Of a DNA stretch of 64,000 nucleotides, positions 25,512 through 34,480 are shown one piece after another. The notes below the pieces were generated by a model. The model was not told where the DNA came from. It saw nothing but the letters and a program-made list of their open reading frames with translations, and did not search any database. Made by a program: the position numbers and the translations under genes. This stretch comes from Paenibacillus ferrarius (lineage in GTDB: Bacteria; Bacillota; Bacilli; Paenibacillales; NBRC-103111). The stretch spans positions 124,001 through 188,000 of the forward strand of contig NZ_MBTG01000002.1 of assembly GCF_002027705.1 (NCBI RefSeq). The letters run 5' to 3'. Every line of letters begins with the position of its first letter. The first letter of the stretch is position 1.

Positions 25512-26936
25512 TTAGCAATCAAAGTAAAGGTTGTACTCGTGCGGGTGAATGCGGATTGCAACAGCTTTCGCTTCGCCGCGTTTCAATTCGATGTAGTTAT
25601 CGATGAAATCTTGTGTGAATACGCCGCCTTCGATCAAGAAGTCGGAATCAGCTGCAAGTGCATCCAACGCCTCATCCAATGTACCTGGAACGCTGCGGAT
25701 TTCAGCTTTCTCGCTATCTGACATTTCATAGATATTTGTATCGAAAGGACCGTATCCAAGAGCACGTGGATCGATTTTCTTTTTGATGCCGTCAAGACCA
25801 GCCATCAACATTGCCGCGAAAGCAAGGTATGGGTTAGCTGTGCTGTCTGGTGTACGGAACTCAATACGACAACCTTTAGGTGTCACAGCTGCGATTGGAA
25901 TACGAACTGCTGCGGAACGGTTACCTTTGGAGAATACAAGGTTAACCGGCGCTTCGTAACCTGGAACCAGACGTTTGAAGGAGTTTGTGCTTGGGTTCGT
26001 CAAAGCGATCAAAGCTGGTGCATGGTAAAGGATACCACCGATATAGTTGATTGCCATTTCACTTAAGTTTGCATATGCTCCTTTTTCATAGAACAAAGGC
26101 TCGCTTCCGTCGAAGATGGACATGTGAACGTGCATACCGCTACCATTGTCACCAAACAGTGGCTTAGGCATGAAAGTTGCTACTTTGCCATATTCTCTAG
26201 CTGTGTTAGCAACGATATATTTGTATTTGAGCAGGTTATCTGCTGTTTTCGTCAATGTGTCAAAACGGAAGTTGATTTCAGCTTGACCAGCTGTAGCTAC
26301 TTCGTGGTGGTGACGCTCGATGCGAAGACCTGCGTCAGCAAGCTTGTTACACATTTCGGAACGAATGTCTTGTTGGGAATCCATCGGAGCTACTGGAACA
26401 TAGCCGCCTTTAACTGGAACTTTGTAAGCAAGGTTGCCGCCTTCTTCTTTACGGCCAGTGTTCCAACCTGCTTCTTCGGAATCAACTTCGAAGTAGGATT
26501 TGTTCATGCCATTTTCGAAACGAACGTCATCGAAAATGAAGAACTCGGATTCTGGTGCGAAGAATGCTGTAGTACCAACACCTGTTGTTTGCAAATATTC
26601 TTCTGCTTTTTGAGCAATGCTGCGTGGATCGCGATCATAACGCTCGCCTTCAGGCGTATGGATGTTACTCATGATAATCAAAGTTGGATGAGCTGTAAAA
26701 GGATCAATATAGGCAGTTTCTGTATCTGGCATCATTACCATGTCAGATTGTTCAATACCACGGAATCCTGGGATGGATGAACCGTCAAAAGCTACCCCAT
26801 TTACGAAAGTATCTTCGTCTACTTCAGTAGCAGGCAAAGAAATATGCTGTGCTTTACCGGAAAGACCTACGAAACGAAAATCTACCCACTCGATGTTTTT
26901 TTCCTTGATAAGGTTCAACACGTTTTGAACTGACAT
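25512..26936 (-). CDS. glnA: Glutamine synthetase, type I
   Basis: 474 residues. It makes glutamine from glutamate, ammonia and ATP. Motifs: DGSSIPGF, the metal/ATP helix PESEFFIFD, the ATP loop KPLFGDNGSGMHVHMS, and the glutamate loop NRSAAVRIP. The length is about 30 residues greater than the usual Bacillus GSI-alpha enzyme (about 444) and closer to GSI-beta, with NIYEM at the position of the adenylylation loop (NLYDLPP). No glnR gene adjoins it. A GlnR/TnrA box and good promoter lie upstream, so nitrogen control is likely. Confidence 0.96.
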   Translation of the reverse strand: MSVQNVLNLIKEKNIEWVDFRFVGLSGKAQHISLPATEVDEDTFVNGVAFDGSSIPGFRGIEQSDMVMMPDTETAYIDPFTAHPTLIIMSNIHTPEGERYDRDPRSIAQKAEEYLQTTGVGTTAFFAPESEFFIFDDVRFENGMNKSYFEVDSEEAGWNTGRKEEGGNLAYKVPVKGGYVPVAPMDSQQDIRSEMCNKLADAGLRIERHHHEVATAGQAEINFRFDTLTKTADNLLKYKYIVANTAREYGKVATFMPKPLFGDNGSGMHVHMSIFDGSEPLFYEKGAYANLSEMAINYIGGILYHAPALIALTNPSTNSFKRLVPGYEAPVNLVFSKGNRSAAVRIPIAAVTPKGCRIEFRTPDSTANPYLAFAAMLMAGLDGIKKKIDPRALGYGPFDTNIYEMSDSEKAEIRSVPGTLDEALDALAADSDFLIEGGVFTQDFIDNYIELKRGEAKAVAIRIHPHEYNLYFDC

Positions 26937-27015
26937 TTAAAAAACCCTCCCATTTCCGTACATTCAACGTACTTTACATGATTAATGTTCAACTTTTGCT
27001 TGTTATCTTGCACAT

Positions 27016-27090
27016 ATTATATAGCGATAGAGCTTACACAGTCAATACTTATGTCAGGTATTTTTTATTAATGTGTAAGCTAATCTTACA
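27016..27090 (-). promoter_or_regulatory. glnA promoter with GlnR/TnrA box
   Basis: TTGACT (27040-27045), an 18-bp spacer and TATAAT (27016-27021) form the promoter. TGTAA-GCTAATC-TTACA (27074-27090) fits the GlnR/TnrA consensus TGTNA-N7-TNACA exactly and lies about 70 bp upstream of the predicted start of transcription. Confidence 0.75.
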
Positions 27091-27115
27091 CTAATTCATA
27101 TAATTGTCGCATATC

Positions 27116-27160
27116 CAAAAACAGGAAAACTGGTTTCTTCTATAGAGAAGAAAACCAGTC
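27116..27160 (-). terminator. Terminator of the DAHP synthase gene
   Basis: ACTGGTTT-CTTCT pairs with AGAAG-AAACCAGT around a short loop, followed by TTTTCCTGTTTTT on the minus strand. Confidence 0.85.
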
Positions 27161-27179
27161 TTCGGAGAACATTTGGCGA

Positions 27180-28223
27180 TTAGACCAAAATAGTTTCTTT
27201 TTGTGTATCGAACTTCTTACCAAGAAGTGGTGCCAACTTCTCAAGATCAACAAGCAGTTTGGCGAATTGGTCAGGGAACAGGGATTGTACGCCGTCACCT
27301 GTCATGGAATTATCAGGATCCGTATGCATCTCAATAATAAGACCATCTGCTCCTGCAGCTACGGAAGCTTTGGTCATTGGGACAACAAGTTCTCTGCGGC
27401 CTGTGCCATGACTTGGATCTGAGATGACCGGAAGATGGCTTAATTGTTTAAGTACAGGAATTGCTGACAAATCCAAGGTATTGCGAGTGTACGTTTCGAA
27501 TGTTCGGATTCCGCGCTCACACAACATAACATTCGGGTTCCCGCCAGCTAAGATATATTCGGCTGCATTGAGGAATTCGTCATAAGTTGAACTGAAACCG
27601 CGTTTCAGCAAGACAGGCGTTTGAATCGTTCCCAGCTTGCGAAGAAGGTCAAAGTTTTGCATGTTGCGTGTCCCTACTTGCAGGATATCTGCGTACTCCG
27701 CGCATACATCCACATATTCCGGCGTCATGACTTCTGTAATTGTCAGCAAGCCATGCTTCTTGCCCGCTTCCGCCATCATGATCAAGCCTTCCACGCCTAC
27801 GCCTTGGAAGCTGTATGGCCCTGTTCTCGGTTTGAATGCGCCGCCGCGCAGAACCTGACCGCCTGCCGCTTTGACCAAACGGGCAATTTCATCGATTTGT
27901 TCCGGTGTTTCTACCGCACAAGGACCACCCATGACAACTAGCTGTTCGCCGCCGATTTCAACGCCTTTGATCTTAATAACTGTGTCAGCCGGATGGAAGT
28001 CACGGCTTGCTAATTTGTAGGACTTGGAAATTTTCACGACTTGTTCAACTCCTGATAATTGACGTAACTGTTCTGCCAGCTTAGGATCTGCTTGACCAAT
28101 AATACCGATGACAGTTCGATCCTCGCCTTTCGAAACATGAGCTGTGACACCTTGCTTCTCAATAAATTGGACAATTTCCTGAATACGCTCATCTGTTGTG
28201 TTATGGGATGTAATGGCGATCAT
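27180..28223 (-). CDS. aroF: 3-deoxy-7-phosphoheptulonate (DAHP) synthase, type I-beta
   Basis: 347 residues. The first 80 residues form a ferredoxin-like regulatory domain, as in the feedback-inhibited Thermotoga enzyme. The barrel follows with GGPCAVE, KPRTGPYSFQG, LKRGF, CERGIRTFETYTRNTLDLSAIP and SDPSHGTGRRE. It condenses phosphoenolpyruvate and erythrose-4-phosphate, the first shikimate step. AAGGAG lies 9 bases before ATG. Single gene. The symbol follows common Bacillota practice (aroA or aroF). Confidence 0.95.
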   Translation of the reverse strand: MIAITSHNTTDERIQEIVQFIEKQGVTAHVSKGEDRTVIGIIGQADPKLAEQLRQLSGVEQVVKISKSYKLASRDFHPADTVIKIKGVEIGGEQLVVMGGPCAVETPEQIDEIARLVKAAGGQVLRGGAFKPRTGPYSFQGVGVEGLIMMAEAGKKHGLLTITEVMTPEYVDVCAEYADILQVGTRNMQNFDLLRKLGTIQTPVLLKRGFSSTYDEFLNAAEYILAGGNPNVMLCERGIRTFETYTRNTLDLSAIPVLKQLSHLPVISDPSHGTGRRELVVPMTKASVAAGADGLIIEMHTDPDNSMTGDGVQSLFPDQFAKLLVDLEKLAPLLGKKFDTQKETILV

Positions 28224-28323
28224 ATGGACACACTCCTTTTGTTATATGGGTCGTTTCACTATATCACTTCAACGCTTGTTCGCTTCTATGCTTCTACGCT
28301 TTTAACCACTAAAGTAAATATAC

Positions 28324-28351
28324 AACGCTTGACGAATATTCGTCAAGCGTT
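28324..28351. repeat. 28-bp perfect palindrome
   Basis: AACGCTTGACGAAT reads identically on both strands around its centre (28324-28351). It lies between DUF2062 and the DAHP synthase gene. Only weak T runs follow, so it could be a terminator or an operator. Short ACGCTT copies occur just upstream (28274-28305). Confidence 0.55.
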
Positions 28352-28362
28352 AATTTATTTGC

Positions 28363-28875
28363 TTATTCTTTTGTATGTGAAGCTACTAGTTGATCCTTGC
28401 GGAGTTTGCGTTTTTCTTTGCGACGATTCGAATGATACTTAAGCAAGAGCATGACCGGGAAATAGGCGATGAGTCCAAGAATGGTTCCCACAACCATACC
28501 GCCGACAATCAAGTCCAAGCCGCTCCTAATAATATTAGAGAGCATATGCGGTAAATGATGGATCAGGTAAACCTTGAAGTGCTTCGGCACCAGCCAATCT
28601 CCGACTTGCTTGTTCAGGATTGAGAACGGGATATAAATGATTTTACCAAACACAAAACCAATCAGCGCCGCTGGCAAATTAGCCCTTAGTAAGTAGACCA
28701 AGGGAAAGATAAGAACGAAAGCAAAACCTGCCGTAGGCAAAGTAAACATTTCTATGGCTAAGCCAATGGAAAAACCTCGCGCTACCTTAGACGGACCGCC
28801 TTTGGCCCGCAGAAGACCTAAATATTTATATCTAAACCAGCGTTTTGTGCTTTTCCAATCGTAGCGAGTTTTCAT
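28363..28875 (-). CDS. DUF2062 membrane protein
   Basis: 170 residues with three to four hydrophobic segments and basic ends. The family pattern shows as GGPSKVARGFSIGLAIEMFTL and NLPAALIGFVFG. Function unknown; members often sit next to cell-envelope genes. The ATG at 28875 has GAAGGTG six bases upstream; an ATG at 28902 lacks a site. It follows ispH by 63 bases on the same strand. Confidence 0.8.
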   Translation of the reverse strand: MKTRYDWKSTKRWFRYKYLGLLRAKGGPSKVARGFSIGLAIEMFTLPTAGFAFVLIFPLVYLLRANLPAALIGFVFGKIIYIPFSILNKQVGDWLVPKHFKVYLIHHLPHMLSNIIRSGLDLIVGGMVVGTILGLIAYFPVMLLLKYHSNRRKEKRKLRKDQLVASHTKE

Positions 28876-28938
28876 CATTTTCACCTTCTGAGTGCTCTGC
28901 ATGCTGGTCTCAATCCCGCCCTGTGGAATAATGAAGGT

Positions 28939-29895
28939 TTACTCACTGCTGGCTGCTTTGGTTTTCACAGCTGGAATGAGCTTCTTCATATTAATAGTAC
29001 GTGTAATTCCCCAACTGGTTTCATCTTTCGGATCATAAGCTTCCAGGTAAGTTATGACTTCTTTGGTAATAGGAGTCGGTGTTGAAGCGCCTGAGGTTAC
29101 ACCCACCTTCCGCACGTTTTCCAACCAATGACGGTTCATTTCGGAGACATCAGATATTCTATACGCTCTGACTCCTGCAATTTCCTCTGAAACTTGCGCT
29201 AGACGATTCGAATTGTTGCTTTTCGGATCTCCGACGACGATCACAAGATCGACTTCCTTCGCTTGTTCCGCCACCGCTTCTTGTCGCACCTGCGTGGCAA
29301 GACAAATTTCATTATGAATTTCAGCTTTTGGAAAAAGCTCCAACAACCGATTCATAATGTGCTTGATATCCCACTGACTCATCGTCGTTTGATTCGTGAT
29401 GATAATACGCTGTGCTCGAATGTTCAGAAGATTAGCTTCCTCAACCTTCTCGATCAGATGCACATGCCCAGGAGCTACGCCAACAGCACCTTCCGGCTCA
29501 GGATGGTTCTTCTTGCCTATATAGATGATCTCATAGCCATCGGCTACTTTTTCACGAATTAAATCGTGCGTCTTGGTAACATCCGGACAAGTCGCATCAA
29601 CGACAGTCAGCCCTTTATCCCTTGCCCGGCGTCTGACTTCAGGTGAAACACCATGCGCTGTGAAGATGACAGTCCCTTGCTCAATTTGTTCAAGAATTTC
29701 AAGACGGTTCTCACCATCAAGGGTAATAACTCCTTCTTCTTTGAAAAAATCCGTCACATGCGCATTGTGAACAATCATGCCTAATATATAAATAGGTCTG
29801 GGAAGATTTAAGTTTTTAGCTGTTTGCATAGCAAGTGCCATAGCGTCTACGACACCATAACAATAGCCTCTCGGAGATATTCGAACGACTTCCAA
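28939..29895 (-). CDS. ispH: 4-hydroxy-3-methylbut-2-enyl diphosphate reductase IspH
   Basis: 318 residues, an iron-sulfur enzyme giving IPP and DMAPP in the last MEP-pathway step. The three cluster cysteines are in [14 protein letters not shown] and [20 protein letters not shown] and [13 protein letters not shown] are also diagnostic. The start is TTG at 29895, which yields [14 protein letters not shown] like other bacilli and has AGGTGG upstream; a GTG at 29904 is possible but overlaps that site. Confidence 0.96.
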   Translation of the reverse strand: MEVVRISPRGYCYGVVDAMALAMQTAKNLNLPRPIYILGMIVHNAHVTDFFKEEGVITLDGENRLEILEQIEQGTVIFTAHGVSPEVRRRARDKGLTVVDATCPDVTKTHDLIREKVADGYEIIYIGKKNHPEPEGAVGVAPGHVHLIEKVEEANLLNIRAQRIIITNQTTMSQWDIKHIMNRLLELFPKAEIHNEICLATQVRQEAVAEQAKEVDLVIVVGDPKSNNSNRLAQVSEEIAGVRAYRISDVSEMNRHWLENVRKVGVTSGASTPTPITKEVITYLEAYDPKDETSWGITRTINMKKLIPAVKTKAASSE

Positions 29896-29930
29896 TTCTT
29901 CCACCTGCCTGTATAATCATATTTCCTTTT

Positions 29931-29936
29931 ATTATA
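29931..29936 (-). promoter_or_regulatory. -10 element upstream of ispH
   Basis: A minus-strand TATAAT lies 35 bases before the ispH start, in the short gap after the histidine kinase gene. Confidence 0.4.
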
Positions 29937-29941
29937 GCTGA

Positions 29942-31423
29942 TTACACAGGCAGAGGAAAGTTAGCCGGCAACCAGATCATAAAGCTGCTGCCTTCATCCT
30001 TGCGAGTGGTTACTTCGACAGAGCCGCCGTGTTCATCTATAATCCATTTGGCAATGGATAAGCCAAGTCCCGTACCGGTTGTTAAGCCCCGTGATAAATC
30101 AGCGCGATAGAATCTGTCAAAGATGTGAGGAATATCTTCCTTATCCATTCCTATTCCCGTGTCGGTAATTTGGATACCAATAAAATTATGCGTACTTGAT
30201 ACCTCGAAAGATACGGTCCCCGAAGGTGTGTACTTAAAGGCATTTTCAATAAAAATAAACAACAGCTGCTGCAAATAGTCACGGTTGCCCTGCACCACTG
30301 CGTTGTCTAGAGCATCCAGCTCGCCAACTCGCCAAACGGCTGTATGTTCAAGGAGTTGAGCTCTCCTCGTCACTTCCTGCACAAGCGGAAGCATCTCAAT
30401 CGGCTTCTTCTCCATAAGAATGCCCGCATCCGCTCTGGCCAGTGCCAACAGATCGTTGACCAGCCGGCTCATACGCTGCGCTTCTCCTGCAATATCATGC
30501 ATAGCCTCCAAGGACATCTGCATCTGCTCCGGGGTGGAGAGCTCTGTGCTTCCGGATGTTTGTTTCCACATCTTCTCCAGCAAATCAACGTTGCCGCGGA
30601 TCGTCGTAAGCGGAGTTCGCAGCTCATGCGAGGCATCCGAAACAAATCTGCGCTGAGCTCTGTACGCTTCATCCAGCTCTAAATAGGTGATTTGGATTCG
30701 GGACAACATCCCGTTAATCGTTTGGGTGAGACGACCTATTTCGTCCAAGGGTCCCTCGTATAAGATCCGTTTCTCCAAATCATCACCGCTGCCAATCTGG
30801 TTTGCGGCTTCAATGACGCGTTCGATCGGCTTAAGCGCTTTACGCGCTAAGAACCACCCTAAGGAAGCTGCTACGATAATCGTTAGCAAAGCCCAAATAA
30901 AGAGCGTATTTCTAAGCGTTACGGACGTTCGCTCATAGCTGCCAATCGGCACAGCGGCTTGAAGGATACCGATAAGCTGGTCCTGTCCATTAGCTTTCCC
31001 CCAGATGGGTTGATGATAAATAAGGAAATCTTGTCCAAGCACCTTGGTTTTTTCAAAAAATCCATCATCACCCTGCTGCAATCGTTCAATCACATTTTTC
31101 GCTAACGGCAAGGTCACATCATAAAACTGCAAGTTGGCAGAACGATTAAAACTTTTGAGCGCCACATTATATAATTGCAAAAACGTATTCGTTGAATAAA
31201 AATCTCTGCTTTCTAGTTCCAAATCGACAACAAGCCCTTTTTGGGAAAGGGCGAAGCTCTTCTGGATACGTTGAGAAGTATTGCCCGCTTCTCGCTTGAC
31301 ATCCTGCCGAATTTGGTCATAAAGAAAGTAATTCAAGAAAAAATAAAGGACAATCCCAAAAAGCAGCATAGTCAACGCCAATATTCCTGAATACCAAAGC
31401 GTTAGTCGAAGGCGAAGAGACAT
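29942..31423 (-). CDS. HAMP-domain sensor histidine kinase, CssS-like
   Basis: 493 residues. Two membrane helices (about 9-33 and 172-193) flank an extracytoplasmic domain of about 140 residues. HAMP follows (about 195-245), then the H-box FVSDASHELRTPLTTIRGN and ATPase boxes (ENAFKYTPSG, ITDTGIGM, GTGLGLSIAKWI). It begins one base after the regulator stop, with GGAGAG inside that gene. Position beside htrA suggests a CssS-type secretion-stress sensor, but sequence alone does not prove it. Confidence 0.9.
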   Translation of the reverse strand: MSLRLRLTLWYSGILALTMLLFGIVLYFFLNYFLYDQIRQDVKREAGNTSQRIQKSFALSQKGLVVDLELESRDFYSTNTFLQLYNVALKSFNRSANLQFYDVTLPLAKNVIERLQQGDDGFFEKTKVLGQDFLIYHQPIWGKANGQDQLIGILQAAVPIGSYERTSVTLRNTLFIWALLTIIVAASLGWFLARKALKPIERVIEAANQIGSGDDLEKRILYEGPLDEIGRLTQTINGMLSRIQITYLELDEAYRAQRRFVSDASHELRTPLTTIRGNVDLLEKMWKQTSGSTELSTPEQMQMSLEAMHDIAGEAQRMSRLVNDLLALARADAGILMEKKPIEMLPLVQEVTRRAQLLEHTAVWRVGELDALDNAVVQGNRDYLQQLLFIFIENAFKYTPSGTVSFEVSSTHNFIGIQITDTGIGMDKEDIPHIFDRFYRADLSRGLTTGTGLGLSIAKWIIDEHGGSVEVTTRKDEGSSFMIWLPANFPLPV

Positions 31424-31424
31424 C

Positions 31425-32114
31425 TTAATTCTCTCCTCTCAACACATACCCTGCTCCCCGCACCGTCTGAATTAATCGTTTATGCCCGAATTCCTCTGTT
31501 TTTTGGCGCAGCAGCGCAATATAAACCTCGAGAACATTGGATTCTCCACTGTAATCATAGCCCCATATTTTTTCCATAATAACGTCTCGAGACAGTACTC
31601 GTTTCGGATTCTGCATGAATAAATGGAGCAAATCAAATTCCTTCGTCGTTAGCTCAATCAGCTTCTCGCCACGGAAAACCTCACGCGTATCAAGATCCAA
31701 GATGGTATCTTCATAATTCAGACGATTCGTCTGCTGCTCTGGACGCTCCATTCTCCGCCTAAGTAGAACGCGCACTCTTGCCAACAGTTCCTCCAGCGCA
31801 AAGGGCTTGACCAAATAATCGTCAGCACCAAGATCCAAGCCTTTGACACGATCGCTAATTTCATCTTTGGCCGTCAGCATAAGAATCGGCACCTCGCTGC
31901 CGCCTTCACGAACCCGGCGCACAACTTCCCAGCCGTCAATATGCGGCATCATAACATCTAGAATGAGCAGGTGAGGCTCTGTTCTCAACATTTGCTTAAG
32001 ACCATCAGCACCATTGCTTGCAGTCTCCACCGAATATCCTTCAAAAGCCAAGCCGCGTCTAAGCATAGACGTAATTTTCTCGTCGTCATCGATTACCATA
32101 ATGTTTTCTCTCAT
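31425..32114 (-). CDS. OmpR-family response regulator, CssR-like
   Basis: 229 residues. Receiver domain with DDD near residue 9, LILDVMMPHIDG and VKPFALEEL; winged-helix DNA-binding domain with ELTTKEFDLLHLF and VRGAGYVL. ATG at 32114 follows GAAGGGGG. It is cotranscribed with the kinase and lies immediately downstream of htrA on the same strand. CssR in B. subtilis activates htrA-type proteases; the same link is inferred here. Confidence 0.9.
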   Translation of the reverse strand: MRENIMVIDDDEKITSMLRRGLAFEGYSVETASNGADGLKQMLRTEPHLLILDVMMPHIDGWEVVRRVREGGSEVPILMLTAKDEISDRVKGLDLGADDYLVKPFALEELLARVRVLLRRRMERPEQQTNRLNYEDTILDLDTREVFRGEKLIELTTKEFDLLHLFMQNPKRVLSRDVIMEKIWGYDYSGESNVLEVYIALLRQKTEEFGHKRLIQTVRGAGYVLRGEN

Positions 32115-32161
32115 CGGTGAGCCCCCTTCTTTCTTTCTATTGTACCAAAATCCGCCACAAG

Positions 32162-32209
32162 CAAAAAGAAGCAGAGCCTGCAAGCTTGCGGCCGCGGGTC
32201 TCCACTTCC
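32162..32209 (-). terminator. Terminator of htrA
   Basis: Minus strand GAAGTGGAGACC pairs imperfectly with GGCTCTGCTTC and is followed by TTTTTGC, between htrA and the response regulator gene. Confidence 0.6.
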
Positions 32210-32228
32210 TTTTATACTTACACTAGTC

Positions 32229-33839
32229 TTATTCAGCAGGTGTTTCCGCTAGCGAGTTTTTGTCCCCAACGGTTACAGGCACTTCCATACGTTTGCCATC
32301 TCGAATAAGACCTAAGGTTACTTTGTCGCCAACCTTCGTACCTTGAACCTTCGTGATTAACTCTTGCGAATTTTTCACCTTGGCTCCATTGATATCTACA
32401 ATCACATCATATTGGCGCAATCCAGCTTGGAAAGCAGGGCTTTTCCGTTGAACGCTGCCAACCAATGCCCCATCCGTGTTAGATAGCTTCAGTTCGCTTA
32501 CCCAGTCTTTGCCAATGTCTTGAAGACCAACACCCAAGTAAGGAACAGGTTCCTTCGGGATTTGGACGTTGTTTTTAAGGTTTTCAAGAACAGAAGAGAT
32601 CGTGCTAGTCGGAATCGCAAATCCGATACCTTGTGCTTGAGAGCTAACCGCTGTATTAATTCCGATAACTTCCCCATTCAAGTTAAGCAAAGGTCCGCCA
32701 GAGTTACCAGGGTTAATGGAAGCATCTGTCTGGAGTAAATGCTTGTATTCGCGAGTTCCTTTGGAATCCGGGATACTGATTGGACGTTCCTTCGCACTCA
32801 ATACACCCACAGTTACTGTGTGGTCAAAGCCGTACGGGTTACCGATAGCAACAACCCAATCGCCTACATTTACGTCTTCTGCTTTACCCAGTGGAAGAAT
32901 CGGGAATTCTTTGTCGCCTTCGATTTTGAGTACAGCCAAGTCTAAATCGTAGCTGTTCCCTAATAATTTAGCCTTAAACGGCTTATCGTAGCCTTCAACC
33001 GTTACTTGGATTTCATCAGCACCGTCTACAACATGCTCATTGGTTAAGATATAACCGGTTTTTTCGAAAATAAACCCTGTTCCCATGCCTGCTGGCTGCA
33101 ATTCACCAGTACCGGAATCTTGTTTGTTGCTCTTAGGTGTTGTACTGCCGCCGCCGTTATCCCCAAAGAATTGGCGGAAGAACGGATCGTCGAAAAGGGA
33201 GTTGCCGCCACCGTTGCTGCGAGTAGACTGCTTCGTTTTCACCAAAGACTCCACTTTTACGATCGCAGGACCTGCGTTTTGAGCAATCGCCGCAATATTC
33301 CCTGGACGAACAACATCTAGTCCCACATTTTTCACTTCGCCGCCGCTGCTATTCGATCCATTGGTCGAAGATACCGTCGTACTGCCTGATGCAAGCGGTT
33401 TGGGATTGCCTGTGAACATGTTCATCTTATCAGCGGTAAACATGAGAGCTCCTACAACCAATGCCCCAGCCATGAAAGCCGCGAACACGCTTTTCACAGA
33501 TGAACGTTTCTTAGCATGATTCGGATCCCATGGTCCTTGTCCCTGCGAATTCGTAACATCGGGTCCGAAGCTGAAGGGACGCAGGTTTTTGGGAGGCGTT
33601 ACTTCTACACTGGAAGTTCCCTCAGTTCCTGATGCGGAGGTCACCAAGGATTCTTGTTCATTATTCTCATTAAATGCCGATTTGTAGGGACCATAGGAAT
33701 AGTAGTAAGAAGGCCGCTCTTTGCTGAGTTCCTGCGGCTCCTGATGATTGGCGTTGTCAGGCGTTTCCTTGTTCGTGTTATCGCTATTGTTGTTCTGCGA
33801 CTTAAAAAAATCGCTATAGTCTTTTTTGTTATCTTCCAT
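32229..33839 (-). CDS. htrA: HtrA/DegP-type membrane serine protease
   Basis: 536 residues. A polar, Asn/Pro-rich cytoplasmic N-terminus of about 115 residues precedes one membrane helix (FAAFMAGALVVGALMF). The trypsin-like domain outside the cell shows the triad in TNEHVVDGAD, LDLAVLKIEG and GNSGGPLL. One PDZ domain closes the protein (about 430-520). It degrades misfolded exported proteins at the membrane-wall interface. GGAGG lies 7 bases before ATG. The two-component genes immediately downstream are probable regulators. Confidence 0.95.
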   Translation of the reverse strand: MEDNKKDYSDFFKSQNNNSDNTNKETPDNANHQEPQELSKERPSYYYSYGPYKSAFNENNEQESLVTSASGTEGTSSVEVTPPKNLRPFSFGPDVTNSQGQGPWDPNHAKKRSSVKSVFAAFMAGALVVGALMFTADKMNMFTGNPKPLASGSTTVSSTNGSNSSGGEVKNVGLDVVRPGNIAAIAQNAGPAIVKVESLVKTKQSTRSNGGGNSLFDDPFFRQFFGDNGGGSTTPKSNKQDSGTGELQPAGMGTGFIFEKTGYILTNEHVVDGADEIQVTVEGYDKPFKAKLLGNSYDLDLAVLKIEGDKEFPILPLGKAEDVNVGDWVVAIGNPYGFDHTVTVGVLSAKERPISIPDSKGTREYKHLLQTDASINPGNSGGPLLNLNGEVIGINTAVSSQAQGIGFAIPTSTISSVLENLKNNVQIPKEPVPYLGVGLQDIGKDWVSELKLSNTDGALVGSVQRKSPAFQAGLRQYDVIVDINGAKVKNSQELITKVQGTKVGDKVTLGLIRDGKRMEVPVTVGDKNSLAETPAE

Positions 33840-33981
33840 GGTCTTACCTCCAATTGTTTAATAAAGTTATAAGTGCATGTACTTGTTGGTTGATGTCTTT
33901 GTTGTCTATAGCTCTATCATGCACCCACAACCTTAAACGAATATTAAAAAACAATAAAATGGAGGTAAAAAAAGGGCTTTA

Positions 33982-34395
33982 TTACTGGAGCCAAGCTTGC
34001 TCTACTTTTTGAAGCAATCCTGTCGCTTCCTTCACCCATTTATCTTCAATGTCGGCATCAGCGTCCAGCGGAGTTTGGAACTGATCAATGAGCGCACCAT
34101 AGGTTTCCGCTTCCGCCTCTTGATCCAGCCCTTCATTATACACATGCTTCAGCACAAAAGGAGTTCCGACTTCTACAATCGCATCGGTAGCTTCTGTATC
34201 CCCGTCGATTCTTCCCGTGACCACTTGGAAAGGAATCCGCAGCCACACTTTATGCCCTTCATCCAAATAGCGATCGAAATAGCCATGATCATAGTCCCAA
34301 TTGCCGCCTAAGGCGAAATCGAATTCATGCAAATGATCACGTACACTGTCAAAGGATTCTTGCACTTGCTCCAACGTTGATGATAAAGTTTTCAT
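33982..34395 (-). CDS. YugN-like family protein
   Basis: 137 residues. The family pattern is clear: GGNWDYDHGYFD, LRIPFQVV and VGTPFVLKHVYNEGLD. YugN-like proteins are small acidic cytoplasmic proteins of bacilli without known function. Single gene; no terminator is evident. Confidence 0.85.
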   Translation of the reverse strand: MKTLSSTLEQVQESFDSVRDHLHEFDFALGGNWDYDHGYFDRYLDEGHKVWLRIPFQVVTGRIDGDTEATDAIVEVGTPFVLKHVYNEGLDQEAEAETYGALIDQFQTPLDADADIEDKWVKEATGLLQKVEQAWLQ

Positions 34396-34480
34396 TCTGG
34401 CACTCCCTTAGCGCTCATATTATTTGTCTTACGCATAGAGTGTGCCAAAATGTAGTTTTTATGTGTAATTTATTCCTTAT

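Noticed and set aside
26124..26780. 218-codon frame opposite glnA
   Set aside because: Entirely antisense to a conserved enzyme gene, Cys/Phe-rich, without a ribosome site.
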